This document shows positions 24,128-32,525 of a stretch of DNA of 64,000 nt, one piece after another; the first letter of the stretch is position 1, and each line of letters opens with the position of its first letter. A program made the position numbers and the translations under genes. Under the pieces are notes generated by a model. That model did not search any database. It had not been told where the DNA came from and saw only the letters and a list, made by a program, of their open reading frames with translations. The DNA is from Gordonia soli NBRC 108243 (GTDB lineage: Bacteria > Actinomycetota > Actinomycetes > Mycobacteriales > Mycobacteriaceae). The stretch covers positions 393,186 through 457,185 of the forward strand of contig NZ_BANX01000011.1 of assembly GCF_000334455.1 (NCBI RefSeq), in the 5' to 3' direction.

Positions 24128-26875
24128 CTATCGAACCAGCCGGGGCTCCCGACCGGAGGCGGCTGCCGCCAGCTCGACGCGGGTGCGCAGACCGAGCTTG
24201 CCGAGGACGTGTGACACGTGGGTCTGGACGGTACGCGGTGACATGAACAGCCGACCGGCGATGTCGGGACCCGAGAGCCCCAATGCGACAAGCTCGGTGA
24301 CCTGCGCTTCCGTGGGCGTGAGGCTGTCCCAGCCGGTGTCCGGCCGACGGCGGGTCCCGCTGGTGGTGACCCGCACCCCGGCGCCCCGCATCCGCGACAG
24401 GATGCGCGACCGCCATCCGTCGGCGCCCGCGTCCTCGACGGTTCGCAGTGCCGCACGGGCGTGATCGATCGCCTCCGTCTTCCGTCCGTCGACCGCTGCG
24501 GCGACCGCTGCCTCCTCCCATCCGCTGACGATGAGGGCGAAGTCCTCTGTCCGGGTGGCTCGGCGCGCGACATCGGATGCGACCTCGACGACCGCCGACG
24601 GCTCGGCCGACGCCATCGCCTCGGCCAGCCGGACCGCGTCCGTGGTCGCCGGTCCCAGTGGCCGGGGCAGGGTGGCGAGGTCGGCGGCAACCTGGGTCAC
24701 CAGGTCCTCGTCGACGGCCCGGATCGCGATCCGGACGATCTCCGGGGCGACCATCGCCGCCCACGAGAAGCAGTGCTGTGACATCGCGCCCGACCACACC
24801 TCCCCGGCCAGGTGTGCGGCCGTGCGATGGCTGCGCCGGGCCTCGGCGGTCAGCATCCGCACCCGCGCGATCTGCGGGATGCCGAACTGGTGCAGCAGGT
24901 GCCCGTAACCGATACGGTCGTCGTCCCACAACTGGACGCGATGTTCGGCGCCGGCCAGGTCACCGGTCATCACGTCGATCATCGCCCGACCGCCGTAGGC
25001 CAGCGACGACACGGCCTCCTCCCCGGTCGCCACCTTCTCGAAGGCGGCGTCGTAGATCGCGACGGAGTCGGCGAGGTTGCCGCGGAGGAGTTCGATGGAG
25101 CCGGAGATCAGCTGGTGATACGTTCCCTGCCAACCGGTTCCGCGGTCGGCCTGTCGGCGTGCCATCTCCAGTCGCGACTCGGCGGCCGCCTTGGGTCCGC
25201 GGTGGTACATCTCGATGAAGGGCGGCCAGAGGTCGGCCGACGCGCCCTCACTCGAATCCGATGCCTCCTCGGTCATGAAGCGCCGCGACGCCTCGGCGGC
25301 GTACTCGACCGCGGCGAAGGTCGCGCCGGTCAGACAGCTGCGTAGGGCCTCGGCCACCAGCCCCGTCAGTGACAGTTCACCGACGGTGTCGACATACGGT
25401 TCGAGCGGTATCGGACCGGCGCCGCCGAGAAGCCGCACGTACGACCGATGGTCGGTGATGATCCGACGGCTCACCTCCGGCAGCGGGAAGGTCAAGGTCT
25501 CCTCGATCATCTCGAGTACCTCGTCGCGCGCGCCGCGGACGGTCAGCGCGAACATCCGGACCCGGATCAACCGGGCGATGGCGTCGACGTCACCGGCGAC
25601 ACTCAACGCGTCGCGGGCCACCTCGTCGGCCTGGGCGAGCTGCCCGGACCGGGCGAGTGCGAGGGCGCGCTCCACCGACAACGCCGTCGCCTCCGCGGCC
25701 ACTCCCGCGCCCCCGAACGGTCCCGCGCCGCCGGCCAGGACGTCGGCGGCCACCGCGGGGACGGTCTCCAGCCGTCGCGCAGCTGCCTGCACTGCGACGA
25801 CGGTCTCGCCGGGCTCGGCGCCCGCTGCCCGCAGATGGTGCGCGCGCGCCACCGGGTCGGACTCACCGACGAAGTCGGCGATCGCCCGGTGCACCACGTC
25901 TCGGAGTGGACGAGCGGTCCGCTCACAGACCGCGTCGGCGATGGTGTCGTGGGTGACCTCGAGTCTGCCGTGGTCGTCGAAGGCGACCAGGTCGGCTTCC
26001 AGGAGTTCCTGTACCGGCGCCACCACCGCGGCGGCAGGCACCGCGACCAGCGCGGCGAGATCTTCGAGGGCGGCCGGACCACCCCACACCGCGAGCCTCA
26101 GCAGCACATCGCGTGCACCGCTGCCGACGGGGTCCAGGCGGGCCTCGACGGATTCTGCGAGCGTCGGCGCCGATGCGGCGTCCACCCCCATCGGGATGTC
26201 GACGCCGTCTGCGTCGCGGATCAGCAGTTCGCGCCGACCGAGGTCGTCGAGCATGGTCTGCGCGGACAGCGGGTGGCCGCCGGTCGTCGCCAGCGCCGAT
26301 CTGAGTCGCGTTCCCGGCCAGGCGGCGAGGCGCTCGTGCACCAGTACGTCGACGTCCATCCCGTCCAACGGCGGGACCACCACGGTCTCGACGTCGGGTC
26401 GGGCGGCGAGCCGGACCAGGTACTCGCGCACGGGTTCCGGCCGCCGGGCGACGATCAGCGCAACCGGCAGCATCCGCGCGACGTCGGCGATCAGCGCCAT
26501 CGTCGCAAGGCTCGCAGCGTCGGCGTGATGGGCGTCGTCGACCACGAAGACATGCGGCCCCAGCGCGACGAGGCGGTCGAGCCGCTCCAGGAACAGCCGA
26601 TCGGCATCCGGCGGAAGGGGATCGGGGACCTCGACGCCGAGCAGGTCGCCGACCACGGAATATGGCTTACGCCATGACAATTCCGAAGCGGTGGCCCACG
26701 AGACGGTGACCGGCGACTCGGCAGCGGCGGCCCGTAAGGAGTGACTCTTTCCACCGCCCGCCTCAGCGGTGACGACCACGCAACCGCCGCCGCCGCCCGT
26801 CGCGGCGACCGCATCGACGCGACGACGCAACGCGGAGACGAACTCTCGTCGCCGACCGGCCAGCACCGCGCTCAT
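24128..26875 (-). CDS. LAL-type LuxR-family ATPase regulator
   Basis: A 915-aa transcriptional regulator of the LAL (large ATP-binding LuxR) class. The N-terminal STAND/AAA ATPase has Walker A AEAGGGKS (37-44) and Walker B HVFVVDDAHHADAAS (about 109-123). A long alpha-helical middle of TPR character follows. The last about 65 residues form a LuxR HTH: LTPTEAQVTELVALGLSGPDIAGRLFMSPRTVQTHVSHVLGKLGLRTR. Target and signal unknown. It lies upstream of lysS by 9 bp, so it may be cotranscribed with that essential gene, and 59 bp after the rhodanese-like gene. Confidence 0.9.
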   Translation of the reverse strand: MSAVLAGRRREFVSALRRRVDAVAATGGGGGCVVVTAEAGGGKSHSLRAAAAESPVTVSWATASELSWRKPYSVVGDLLGVEVPDPLPPDADRLFLERLDRLVALGPHVFVVDDAHHADAASLATMALIADVARMLPVALIVARRPEPVREYLVRLAARPDVETVVVPPLDGMDVDVLVHERLAAWPGTRLRSALATTGGHPLSAQTMLDDLGRRELLIRDADGVDIPMGVDAASAPTLAESVEARLDPVGSGARDVLLRLAVWGGPAALEDLAALVAVPAAAVVAPVQELLEADLVAFDDHGRLEVTHDTIADAVCERTARPLRDVVHRAIADFVGESDPVARAHHLRAAGAEPGETVVAVQAAARRLETVPAVAADVLAGGAGPFGGAGVAAEATALSVERALALARSGQLAQADEVARDALSVAGDVDAIARLIRVRMFALTVRGARDEVLEMIEETLTFPLPEVSRRIITDHRSYVRLLGGAGPIPLEPYVDTVGELSLTGLVAEALRSCLTGATFAAVEYAAEASRRFMTEEASDSSEGASADLWPPFIEMYHRGPKAAAESRLEMARRQADRGTGWQGTYHQLISGSIELLRGNLADSVAIYDAAFEKVATGEEAVSSLAYGGRAMIDVMTGDLAGAEHRVQLWDDDRIGYGHLLHQFGIPQIARVRMLTAEARRSHRTAAHLAGEVWSGAMSQHCFSWAAMVAPEIVRIAIRAVDEDLVTQVAADLATLPRPLGPATTDAVRLAEAMASAEPSAVVEVASDVARRATRTEDFALIVSGWEEAAVAAAVDGRKTEAIDHARAALRTVEDAGADGWRSRILSRMRGAGVRVTTSGTRRRPDTGWDSLTPTEAQVTELVALGLSGPDIAGRLFMSPRTVQTHVSHVLGKLGLRTRVELAAAASGREPRLVR

Positions 26876-26934
26876 GCGCAGAGCCTACTGCGGACAAAAC
26901 CGGCATGCGCGCCTTCTGAACGGCGCAGTGCGGG

Positions 26935-27366
26935 TCAGTGTGCGGAGATCATCGCCAGCTCGCCGGGGGCGACCCGACCGCGTATCCCGGCGCGATGCAG
27001 GGCACGGAACCCACCGCGCACGAAACGCGCGCCGTGGACACCGCGCGCCTGCAGGTGCCAGGTGAGCCACTCGGCCTCATGGCCGTCGTCGCTGACCAGC
27101 AGCCAGCGCGCCCCGGTGTCGGCGGTACGCAAGGCGCCGGGGAGGCCGGGGGTGAGTCGGTTGAGCAGGTCGGCAGCGTCGATGGCCAGCGCACCGGAGA
27201 GGACGCCGTCGGCGGCCCGTCGGTGCTGGCTGCGGACATCTACCGCGACGACACCCGAATCGATCTCGTCGAGGAACTGCGCGACCGAGACGGACAGCGG
27301 CGCGTCCGATGCCACGGCGACGACGGGACGGATGGGAGCAACAGGAGAGAGCACGGAGGCAGTCAT
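26935..27366 (-). CDS. rhodanese-like domain protein without catalytic Cys
   Basis: A 143-aa single rhodanese-like domain. The fold signatures VVAVDVRSQHRRAADGVLSGALAIDA (residues about 38-63) and WLTWHLQARGVHGARFVRGGFRAL (about 98-121) are present. The active-site loop, however, reads LLVSDDGHEAE with Ser in place of the usual Cys, so sulfurtransferase activity is doubtful and a binding or sensing role is possible. A GAGGA ribosome binding site precedes the ATG at 27366. A nine-codon cysteine-rich leader lies 68 bp upstream, which argues for sulfur-responsive expression. Confidence 0.8.
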   Translation of the reverse strand: MTASVLSPVAPIRPVVAVASDAPLSVSVAQFLDEIDSGVVAVDVRSQHRRAADGVLSGALAIDAADLLNRLTPGLPGALRTADTGARWLLVSDDGHEAEWLTWHLQARGVHGARFVRGGFRALHRAGIRGRVAPGELAMISAH

Positions 27367-27434
27367 GAGAGTCCTCGGGAAATGATCGAGCTACGAGCGG
27401 GGTGGTCGACGCGAGGGCGGCCGCAGATGCGGAC

Positions 27435-27464
27435 TCAGCCCTGACAACACTCCCGACAGCTCAT
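27435..27464 (-). CDS. cysteine-rich leader peptide MSCRECCQG
   Basis: A nine-codon ORF ATG-AGC-TGT-CGG-GAG-TGT-TGT-CAG-GGC-TGA lies upstream of the rhodanese-like gene and 2 bp after the hydrolase stop. Three of nine residues are Cys, two adjacent. Polycysteine leader ORFs upstream of sulfur genes are known in mycobacteria as cysteine-responsive attenuators: stalling at the Cys codons when Cys-tRNA is scarce opens the downstream gene. The 68-nt gap to the rhodanese gene could hold alternative structures. The leader assignment rests on composition and position. Confidence 0.7.
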   Translation of the reverse strand: MSCRECCQG

Positions 27465-27466
27465 GA

Positions 27467-28417
27467 TCACGCGGTGGATTCTGCCACACCTCCGATGTCA
27501 CGCGCCAGACCAGCCGCGATCTCGGCCAGCCGGTCGATGCCGGGGCGTTCGATCGGGTAGTGCCCACAGCCGTCCAGCAGGTGCATCGAGGTCGGGCCCG
27601 CGATGCGGTCGAGGAAGCGACGACTCAGCGCGGGCGGAGTCCACGCGTCCTCGGCGGGGTGGACGAGCGTGACCGCAGGCCCGGCGTACTCCTCCGGCGG
27701 TGTGTGCGCGAAGGTCATCGCGTCGGCGAGGAACCCGATGGGCACCCTGCCGCCCCCGCCACGCCGATCGGTCGCACACAGTCGCGACAGACGCGAGTCG
27801 GCGCTCATCCGGTCGAGCGGTGCGATCCAGCCGATCGGAATGCGCACATCGCCGACGAACCGAGCGATGGTCGGCAGCGTCGTCGGCGCGAACTGTCCGA
27901 TCAGCGGCCAGCGGGTGGCCGCCCGAACGGCTGCACGATCGCCGGAGAGGTCCAGCAAACAGGTGGCCACGGCGGCTGCGACCCGGCCGGTCCGGGCCGC
28001 CACCTCGTAGGCCAGCATCCCGCCCATGCTGGCACCGAAGACGATCAGAGGGCGCGGGTCGCGATCGGTCTCGGCGATCACCAGGTCGGTGAGCAGGTCC
28101 ACCCAGTCGGCGTAGCGCACCCGTCCCGGCTCGTCGAGGCGGGTCCGTCCGTAGAGCGGCAGGTCGGGAGCCAACGGCTCGGCGCCGTTGTCGGCGAGCA
28201 CGGCGGCCGCCGGCCAGAGCGCCCCCGAATGTCCACCGGCTCCGTGGATGACCATCACCCGCACCCGCGCGTCGGGCCGTGGCGCCCGTGCGATCTGGAC
28301 ATCGACCGGTCGGCCGTGCAGCTCCCAACGCCACCACGACTCCTGCGGCGGGGTGGCCGACGCCCGCGAACGCCACGGCTCAGGAAGAAGATCGGCGTAT
28401 TCTGTCCAGGTGGTCAT
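27467..28417 (-). CDS. alpha/beta hydrolase
   Basis: A 316-aa alpha/beta-hydrolase fold protein. The oxyanion segment VIHGAGGHSGALWPAA (about residues 56-71), the nucleophile elbow VFGASMGGMLAYEVAA (Ser about 129), the acid region VHPAEDAWTPP (about 265) and the catalytic His in LLDGCGHYPIERPG (about 295) are all in order. Substrate unknown; it could be an esterase, lactonase or thioesterase. It is divergent from a TetR gene with a perfect operator-like repeat between them, the usual arrangement of a repressor controlling a neighbouring enzyme. Confidence 0.83.
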   Translation of the reverse strand: MTTWTEYADLLPEPWRSRASATPPQESWWRWELHGRPVDVQIARAPRPDARVRVMVIHGAGGHSGALWPAAAVLADNGAEPLAPDLPLYGRTRLDEPGRVRYADWVDLLTDLVIAETDRDPRPLIVFGASMGGMLAYEVAARTGRVAAAVATCLLDLSGDRAAVRAATRWPLIGQFAPTTLPTIARFVGDVRIPIGWIAPLDRMSADSRLSRLCATDRRGGGGRVPIGFLADAMTFAHTPPEEYAGPAVTLVHPAEDAWTPPALSRRFLDRIAGPTSMHLLDGCGHYPIERPGIDRLAEIAAGLARDIGGVAESTA

Positions 28418-28433
28418 CCATCAATTGTCGAAA

Positions 28434-28450
28434 GTGCTGGCCGCCAGCAC
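28434..28450. promoter_or_regulatory. TetR operator between hydrolase and regulator
   Basis: GTGCTGG (28434-28440) and CCAGCAC (28444-28450) are perfect inverted arms around CCG, in the 60-bp divergent gap. The likely ligand is the adjacent TetR protein. On the minus strand a GACAAT element lies 6 nt before the hydrolase ATG. Confidence 0.7.
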
Positions 28451-28477
28451 AACTCGCATTCTGGCGCCCACCTTTTG

Positions 28478-29113
28478 ATGCGCAAACAGCCTGCGCAACA
28501 ACGGTCCCGGTTCACCGTCGACGTGATCCTGGAAGCAGCGACTCGCATTCTGGATCGGCCGGGCACCACGCTGGACGGCATCGGCGACGACGGGTTCACC
28601 ACCAATCGCGTCGCCGAGGAGGCCGGCGTCTCGGTCGGCTCGCTCTACCAGTACTTCCCCGACAAACAGTCGATCATCGAGGAGATCGCTCGTCGACACC
28701 TGGCATCGGCATCGGCCCGGATGATCGACCTGCTCGACGACGTGTCGACGAGCACCGAGGACCTGCTGGCCGGGCTGATCACGATCGTGGTGTCGGAGAA
28801 CGCATCCCACCCGCGCGCATTCGCCCTGATCCGCGAGCGAACTGTCTCGCCGGAGGTGGCCGACGAGTACCTCTCCTTCGTGCGGGATCTCGTCGACCGG
28901 CTCGCACCGCGGCTCGTCACCACGGACGACGGCGGGGACATCGACGGGACCGTCGACGCGGCCGAGGCGCGGTCGCGTGCCCGGCTGGCGATCGCGGCCA
29001 TCGACGGACAGGTACACCAGTTGGTCGAGCAGGTCCGCGGCCCCGAGGACGAGCGGCGGCTGGTCGAGCGCATCCTACGGTTCACCCGAGCGGCGCTGTC
29101 CGACGCGGGATGA
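28478..29113 (+). CDS. TetR-family regulator
   Basis: A 211-aa TetR repressor. The HTH is FTTNRVAEEAGVSVGSLYQYFPDKQSIIEEIARRHL (about residues 39-73), typical of the family; the C-terminal domain is helical and has the TetR_C-like LIRERTVSPEVADEYLSFVRDLVDRLAPRL. ATG at 28478 begins MRKQPAQQRSRFTVDVILEAA; an open frame far upstream is antisense to the hydrolase. It probably represses itself and the divergent hydrolase through the 28434-28450 repeat. Confidence 0.88.
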   Translation: MRKQPAQQRSRFTVDVILEAATRILDRPGTTLDGIGDDGFTTNRVAEEAGVSVGSLYQYFPDKQSIIEEIARRHLASASARMIDLLDDVSTSTEDLLAGLITIVVSENASHPRAFALIRERTVSPEVADEYLSFVRDLVDRLAPRLVTTDDGGDIDGTVDAAEARSRARLAIAAIDGQVHQLVEQVRGPEDERRLVERILRFTRAALSDAG

Positions 29114-29123
29114 AGCGACGTCG

Positions 29124-29190
29124 GTGCACGGTCGACGAGTCCGAGCGCACGATCAACGGGCTGGAGCGCACGATCGACGGGCTCAGCGAG
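29124..29190. repeat. 21-bp tandem repeat related to the 63.2-kb intergenic repeat
   Basis: GAGCGCACGATCAACGGGCTG (29143-29163) is followed by a copy from 29164 with one change in the first 20 bases; an additional related GTGCACGGTCGACGAG lies just upstream. On the minus strand the unit reads GTCGATCGTGCGCTC and sits directly after the coaX stop. The same 15-mer core recurs at 63.2-63.4 kb. It fills most of the gap between convergent tetR and coaX. Confidence 0.6.
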
Positions 29191-29989
29191 CGCGGGATCG
29201 GGCGTTCTGCTTGGCACGCTCGTGGACCAGCCGGAGCCCCTCGAGCGTCAGGTGCGGGTTCTGAGTGCCGACGGTGCGGCATTCGTCGAACATCAGCGGC
29301 GCGAGGAACCCGGTGGCGACGACCGTCACGTCGTCGGCGTCGAAGCCCGGCACCTCTCGACGGACCCGGTCGACCAACGCGTCGACCTGGCCGGCGAATC
29401 CGTAGAGGATGCCCGACTGCAGGGCCTCCGCCGTGTTCTTGCCGAGCACGCTGCGCGGCGGCATCAACTCGATCTTCCGGAGTGTGACCGTGTGCTCCGA
29501 CAGCGCCTCCACCGCCAGGTTGACGCCGGGGGCGATTGCACCGCCCAGGAACTCCCCCCTCGCTGACACCGCATCCACCACGGTTGCGGTACCGAAGGCG
29601 ACGACGATACATGGTCCAGGGTACTTCTCGTGCGCGGCAACGCAGTTGGCGACACGGTCGGCGCCGACCTCTTTGGGGTTGTCGACCAGCAGGGGCACCC
29701 CCGTCCGCACGCCCGGTTCCAGCAGGATGTGCGGACCCGCCCCGTGGTAGCGATCGACCATGGCACGGAGTTCACGCAGCAGCGAAGGGACCGTCGACAG
29801 GGCGGCGACCGAGGTGACCTGCTCGATGTCGGGTCCGAGCAGGCCGCGGATGGCCAGCGCCAGTTCGTCTGCGGTGAGGGCCGGATCGGTGTGAATCCGC
29901 CAGTCGCGCACCAGTGTCGCGTGGTCGCCGGACCCCGCGAACACCCCGAGATGGATGTTGGTGTTACCGACGTCGACGGTGAGCAGCAT
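29183..29989 (-). CDS. coaX: type III pantothenate kinase
   Basis: A 268-aa CoaX, the first enzyme of CoA synthesis from pantothenate. The phosphate motif DVGNTNIHLGVF is at residues 5-16, with PKEVGADRVANCVAAHEKY (about 105-123), VVAFGTATVVDAVS (about 128-141) and LGGAIAPGVNLAVEAL. It is 4 bp downstream of panD, matching the panC-panD-coaX order of M. tuberculosis, so one operon makes pantothenate and phosphorylates it. Confidence 0.95.
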   Translation of the reverse strand: MLLTVDVGNTNIHLGVFAGSGDHATLVRDWRIHTDPALTADELALAIRGLLGPDIEQVTSVAALSTVPSLLRELRAMVDRYHGAGPHILLEPGVRTGVPLLVDNPKEVGADRVANCVAAHEKYPGPCIVVAFGTATVVDAVSARGEFLGGAIAPGVNLAVEALSEHTVTLRKIELMPPRSVLGKNTAEALQSGILYGFAGQVDALVDRVRREVPGFDADDVTVVATGFLAPLMFDECRTVGTQNPHLTLEGLRLVHERAKQNARSRAR

Positions 29990-29993
29990 CGGG

Positions 29994-30419
29994 TCAGACC
30001 GACACGAAGTCGGCCCCGCGCGGGTCCTTCAGACCCGAGCCGGCCGGTGCGTAAGCGGGATCGGTACCCGCCTGCGACACCCGGTTGTGCTCGTCGACGA
30101 ACACGACATGCGGTGCGTAGTCACGGACCTCCTGCTCGTTGAGCATGCCGTAGGCGATGATGATCACGAGGTCGCCGGGATGGACGAGATGTGCAGCGGC
30201 ACCGTTGATCCCGATGACACCGCTGCCGCGCTCACCCGCGATCGCGTAGGTCTCCAGGCGGGCGCCGTTGGTGATGTCGACGATGGCGACCTGCTCACCC
30301 TCGAGCAGATCGGCGGCGTCGAGGAGGTCTTGGTCGATGGTGACCGAACCGACGTAGTGCAGGTCGGCCTGGGTCACCGTGGCGCGGTGGATCTTGGAGG
30401 TCATCATGGTGCGGAACAT
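29994..30419 (-). CDS. panD: aspartate 1-decarboxylase
   Basis: PanD (141 aa) makes beta-alanine for pantothenate. It is a pyruvoyl enzyme produced by self-cleavage at Gly-Ser, visible as [10 protein letters not shown] (cleavage at residues 24-25). ATG 30417-30419 ([15 protein letters not shown]) is chosen because the family begins with MxRTM-SKIHRA; the frame is open upstream into panC. The [30 protein letters not shown] core is conserved. Confidence 0.95.
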   Translation of the reverse strand: MFRTMMTSKIHRATVTQADLHYVGSVTIDQDLLDAADLLEGEQVAIVDITNGARLETYAIAGERGSGVIGINGAAAHLVHPGDLVIIIAYGMLNEQEVRDYAPHVVFVDEHNRVSQAGTDPAYAPAGSGLKDPRGADFVSV

Positions 30420-30462
30420 GGTGGATGCGTTCCCTTCTGGGCCGGGTCCGAGGTGGGCTGTC

Positions 30463-31368
30463 TCAGGCGTGCGGTTGATCGGTGAAGCCGGTGCCGATTG
30501 CGACGCCGACGTTGTCGATGAGTCGCGCGGCGCCGATGCGCGCCGCGACCAGCAGTCGGCCCTCACCGAGTTCGGGTGGCTCCTCGAGCTGTCGACCACG
30601 GAGGGCCAGGTAATCGACGTCGATGTCGGGAGAGGTGTCCAGTACCGCCTGGGCGGCCGCGAGTATCGCGGCCGGCCCGCCTGCCGCGGCGTGCGCCCCC
30701 GCGACGAGGGCCGCCGACAGGGTGGTGGCGAGTTCACGTTGGGCGGGATCGAGGTAGCGGTTGCGCGAGGACATCGCGAGGCCGTCCGGTTCGCGGACGG
30801 TGGGCACGCCGACGATCTCGACATCGAGATCGAGGTCGGTGGCCATCTGCTTGATGAGCACCAACTGCTGGTAGTCCTTCTCGCCGAAGTAGGCCGCATG
30901 CGGACCGGCGATGTTGAACAGCTTGGCGACGACGGTCAGCATGCCGGAGAAATGGCCGGGACGACTCCGGCCGTCGAGGAGTTCACCCGCCGGACCGGGG
31001 TGGATGGTGGTGCGCGGTCCGTCGGGGTACATCGCCGATACAGTCGGGGCGAAGACGAGTTCGACACCGAGCGGGCGCAGCAGGTCGAGATCGGCCTCGA
31101 AGGTGCGCGGGTAGGCGTCGAGATCCTCCCCCGCGCCGAACTGCAGCGGGTTGACGAAGATCGACACGATCACCACGGCATCGCCCTTGGCCTTGGCCGC
31201 GCGGACGAGTTGCAGGTGACCCGCGTGCAACGCACCCATCGTCGGGACCAGCACGATGCGCTTGCCGGTGGCCCGCAGCGCACGGCTGACGCGCCGCAGG
31301 GTCGCAGGGTCGCGATGCACGGTGAGTTGGCCGCGGGTGAAGTGGTCGGGGCCGATGGTCGTCGTCAT
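30463..31368 (-). CDS. panC: pantothenate synthetase
   Basis: PanC (301 aa) condenses pantoate and beta-alanine with ATP. The HIGH-like motif is in [18 protein letters not shown] (about residues 41-58), followed by [26 protein letters not shown] (about 70-95), the [13 protein letters not shown] segment and the [12 protein letters not shown] motif (about 193-204). Its ATG overlaps the upstream gene stop (ATGA). It is followed by panD after 43 bp. Confidence 0.95.
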   Translation of the reverse strand: MTTTIGPDHFTRGQLTVHRDPATLRRVSRALRATGKRIVLVPTMGALHAGHLQLVRAAKAKGDAVVIVSIFVNPLQFGAGEDLDAYPRTFEADLDLLRPLGVELVFAPTVSAMYPDGPRTTIHPGPAGELLDGRSRPGHFSGMLTVVAKLFNIAGPHAAYFGEKDYQQLVLIKQMATDLDLDVEIVGVPTVREPDGLAMSSRNRYLDPAQRELATTLSAALVAGAHAAAGGPAAILAAAQAVLDTSPDIDVDYLALRGRQLEEPPELGEGRLLVAARIGAARLIDNVGVAIGTGFTDQPHA

Positions 31369-32384
31369 GGTGCCGCCAGGGTGTCGAGGAGGTCGTCGGG
31401 CGCGTCGGTGCGCGCCGCCGCACGGCGCGCAAGGGTTCGGTAGGCCTCGGCTATGCCGTCGCGGCCGGGACCGTCGGGGATGTCACGCAGAGCGGCCAGG
31501 TGTGCGGCCACCGCATCGGCGTCGCCGCGGGCGACCGGACCGGTCAACGCAGACGGTCCGAGTTCGAGGACGTTCTGCAGCGACGCGGTGACCAGCGGGC
31601 CGAGGATGCGCTCGGCCAGCAGGACGGAGTTGCCGTCGACGGTCGCATCGCGTCCGTCGTCACCGGCCGGCGCGATCGCTGCGTTCAGCGCCGCGACGGC
31701 GTCGGAGACCAGCGCGATCAGATGGTTGGCGCCGTGGGCCAGGGCAGCGTGGTAGAGCGTGCGATGCTCCTCGGCGATCCGCACCGGCTCGCCGCCCATC
31801 TCGAGGACGAGTGCCTGGGCGATGGCGAAGCCGACCTCGTCGGCCGCGGTCACCCCGAAGCAGCAGTGGCGCAGCCGTGCGGTGTCGTCACCGGTACCGA
31901 CGAAGGTCATCGCGGGATGGAGTGCGAGCGGCAGGGCGCCGAGGGTGATCAGCGGCTCGAGCGCGGAGATGCCCCGTGCACCCGCGGTGTGCGCGACCAG
32001 GGTGTTCGGCCGGAGCGACCCGGTCGCGGCGATGTCGGCGACCACGGAGTCGAGTCGGGCGTCGGGGACGCTGATGATCAGGAGCTCCGACCGTGCGACC
32101 ACTGCGTCGAGCTCGAGAATCTCGGATTCGGGGAGTCGGAGCGTCGCACGGGCCCGGGACTCCGCGGAGCGCGCGACGACGGCGCCGACCACGTGTCCGG
32201 CCTGTTCGAGTGCTGCGCCGAGGGCGGTTCCGACTCGGCCGGCGGAGACGATGCCGACGGTCAGACGAGCGGGCGCGGGAAGGTTGGACAGCCCGTCGAG
32301 ATATGCGGGATCACCGGACTCCGTGCCATGGGCATCGGGGCGACCCGCGTGCGCAGGGTCGGACCCACCGGTGGGTGAGGTCAC
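31365..32384 (-). CDS. Rossmann/DUF2520 protein, Rv3603c-like
   Basis: A 339-aa protein with an N-terminal Rossmann domain ([23 protein letters not shown], about residues 42-64 counted from the chosen start) and a C-terminal DUF2520 helical domain ([23 protein letters not shown]). The family is described as NADP-oxidoreductase-like. Constant linkage to panC suggests a ketopantoate reductase-like role, which is inference. GTG 32382-32384 is chosen because a GAGAGG ribosome binding site lies 6 nt upstream; one codon earlier is also GTG. Confidence 0.85.
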   Translation of the reverse strand: MTSPTGGSDPAHAGRPDAHGTESGDPAYLDGLSNLPAPARLTVGIVSAGRVGTALGAALEQAGHVVGAVVARSAESRARATLRLPESEILELDAVVARSELLIISVPDARLDSVVADIAATGSLRPNTLVAHTAGARGISALEPLITLGALPLALHPAMTFVGTGDDTARLRHCCFGVTAADEVGFAIAQALVLEMGGEPVRIAEEHRTLYHAALAHGANHLIALVSDAVAALNAAIAPAGDDGRDATVDGNSVLLAERILGPLVTASLQNVLELGPSALTGPVARGDADAVAAHLAALRDIPDGPGRDGIAEAYRTLARRAAARTDAPDDLLDTLAAP

Positions 32385-32525
32385 CACTGTCCTCTCGTCG
32401 TTCCAGTCCCGGCCAGCGGGTACCAGACGTTGCAGCACGAGGATAGGCGTCCGACGACGCCGGTGGCCAACGCTGTGATGCGCCTCACCGGGCGGGTGTC
32501 GGCGACCTCGGAGATCGTGGGGTGG

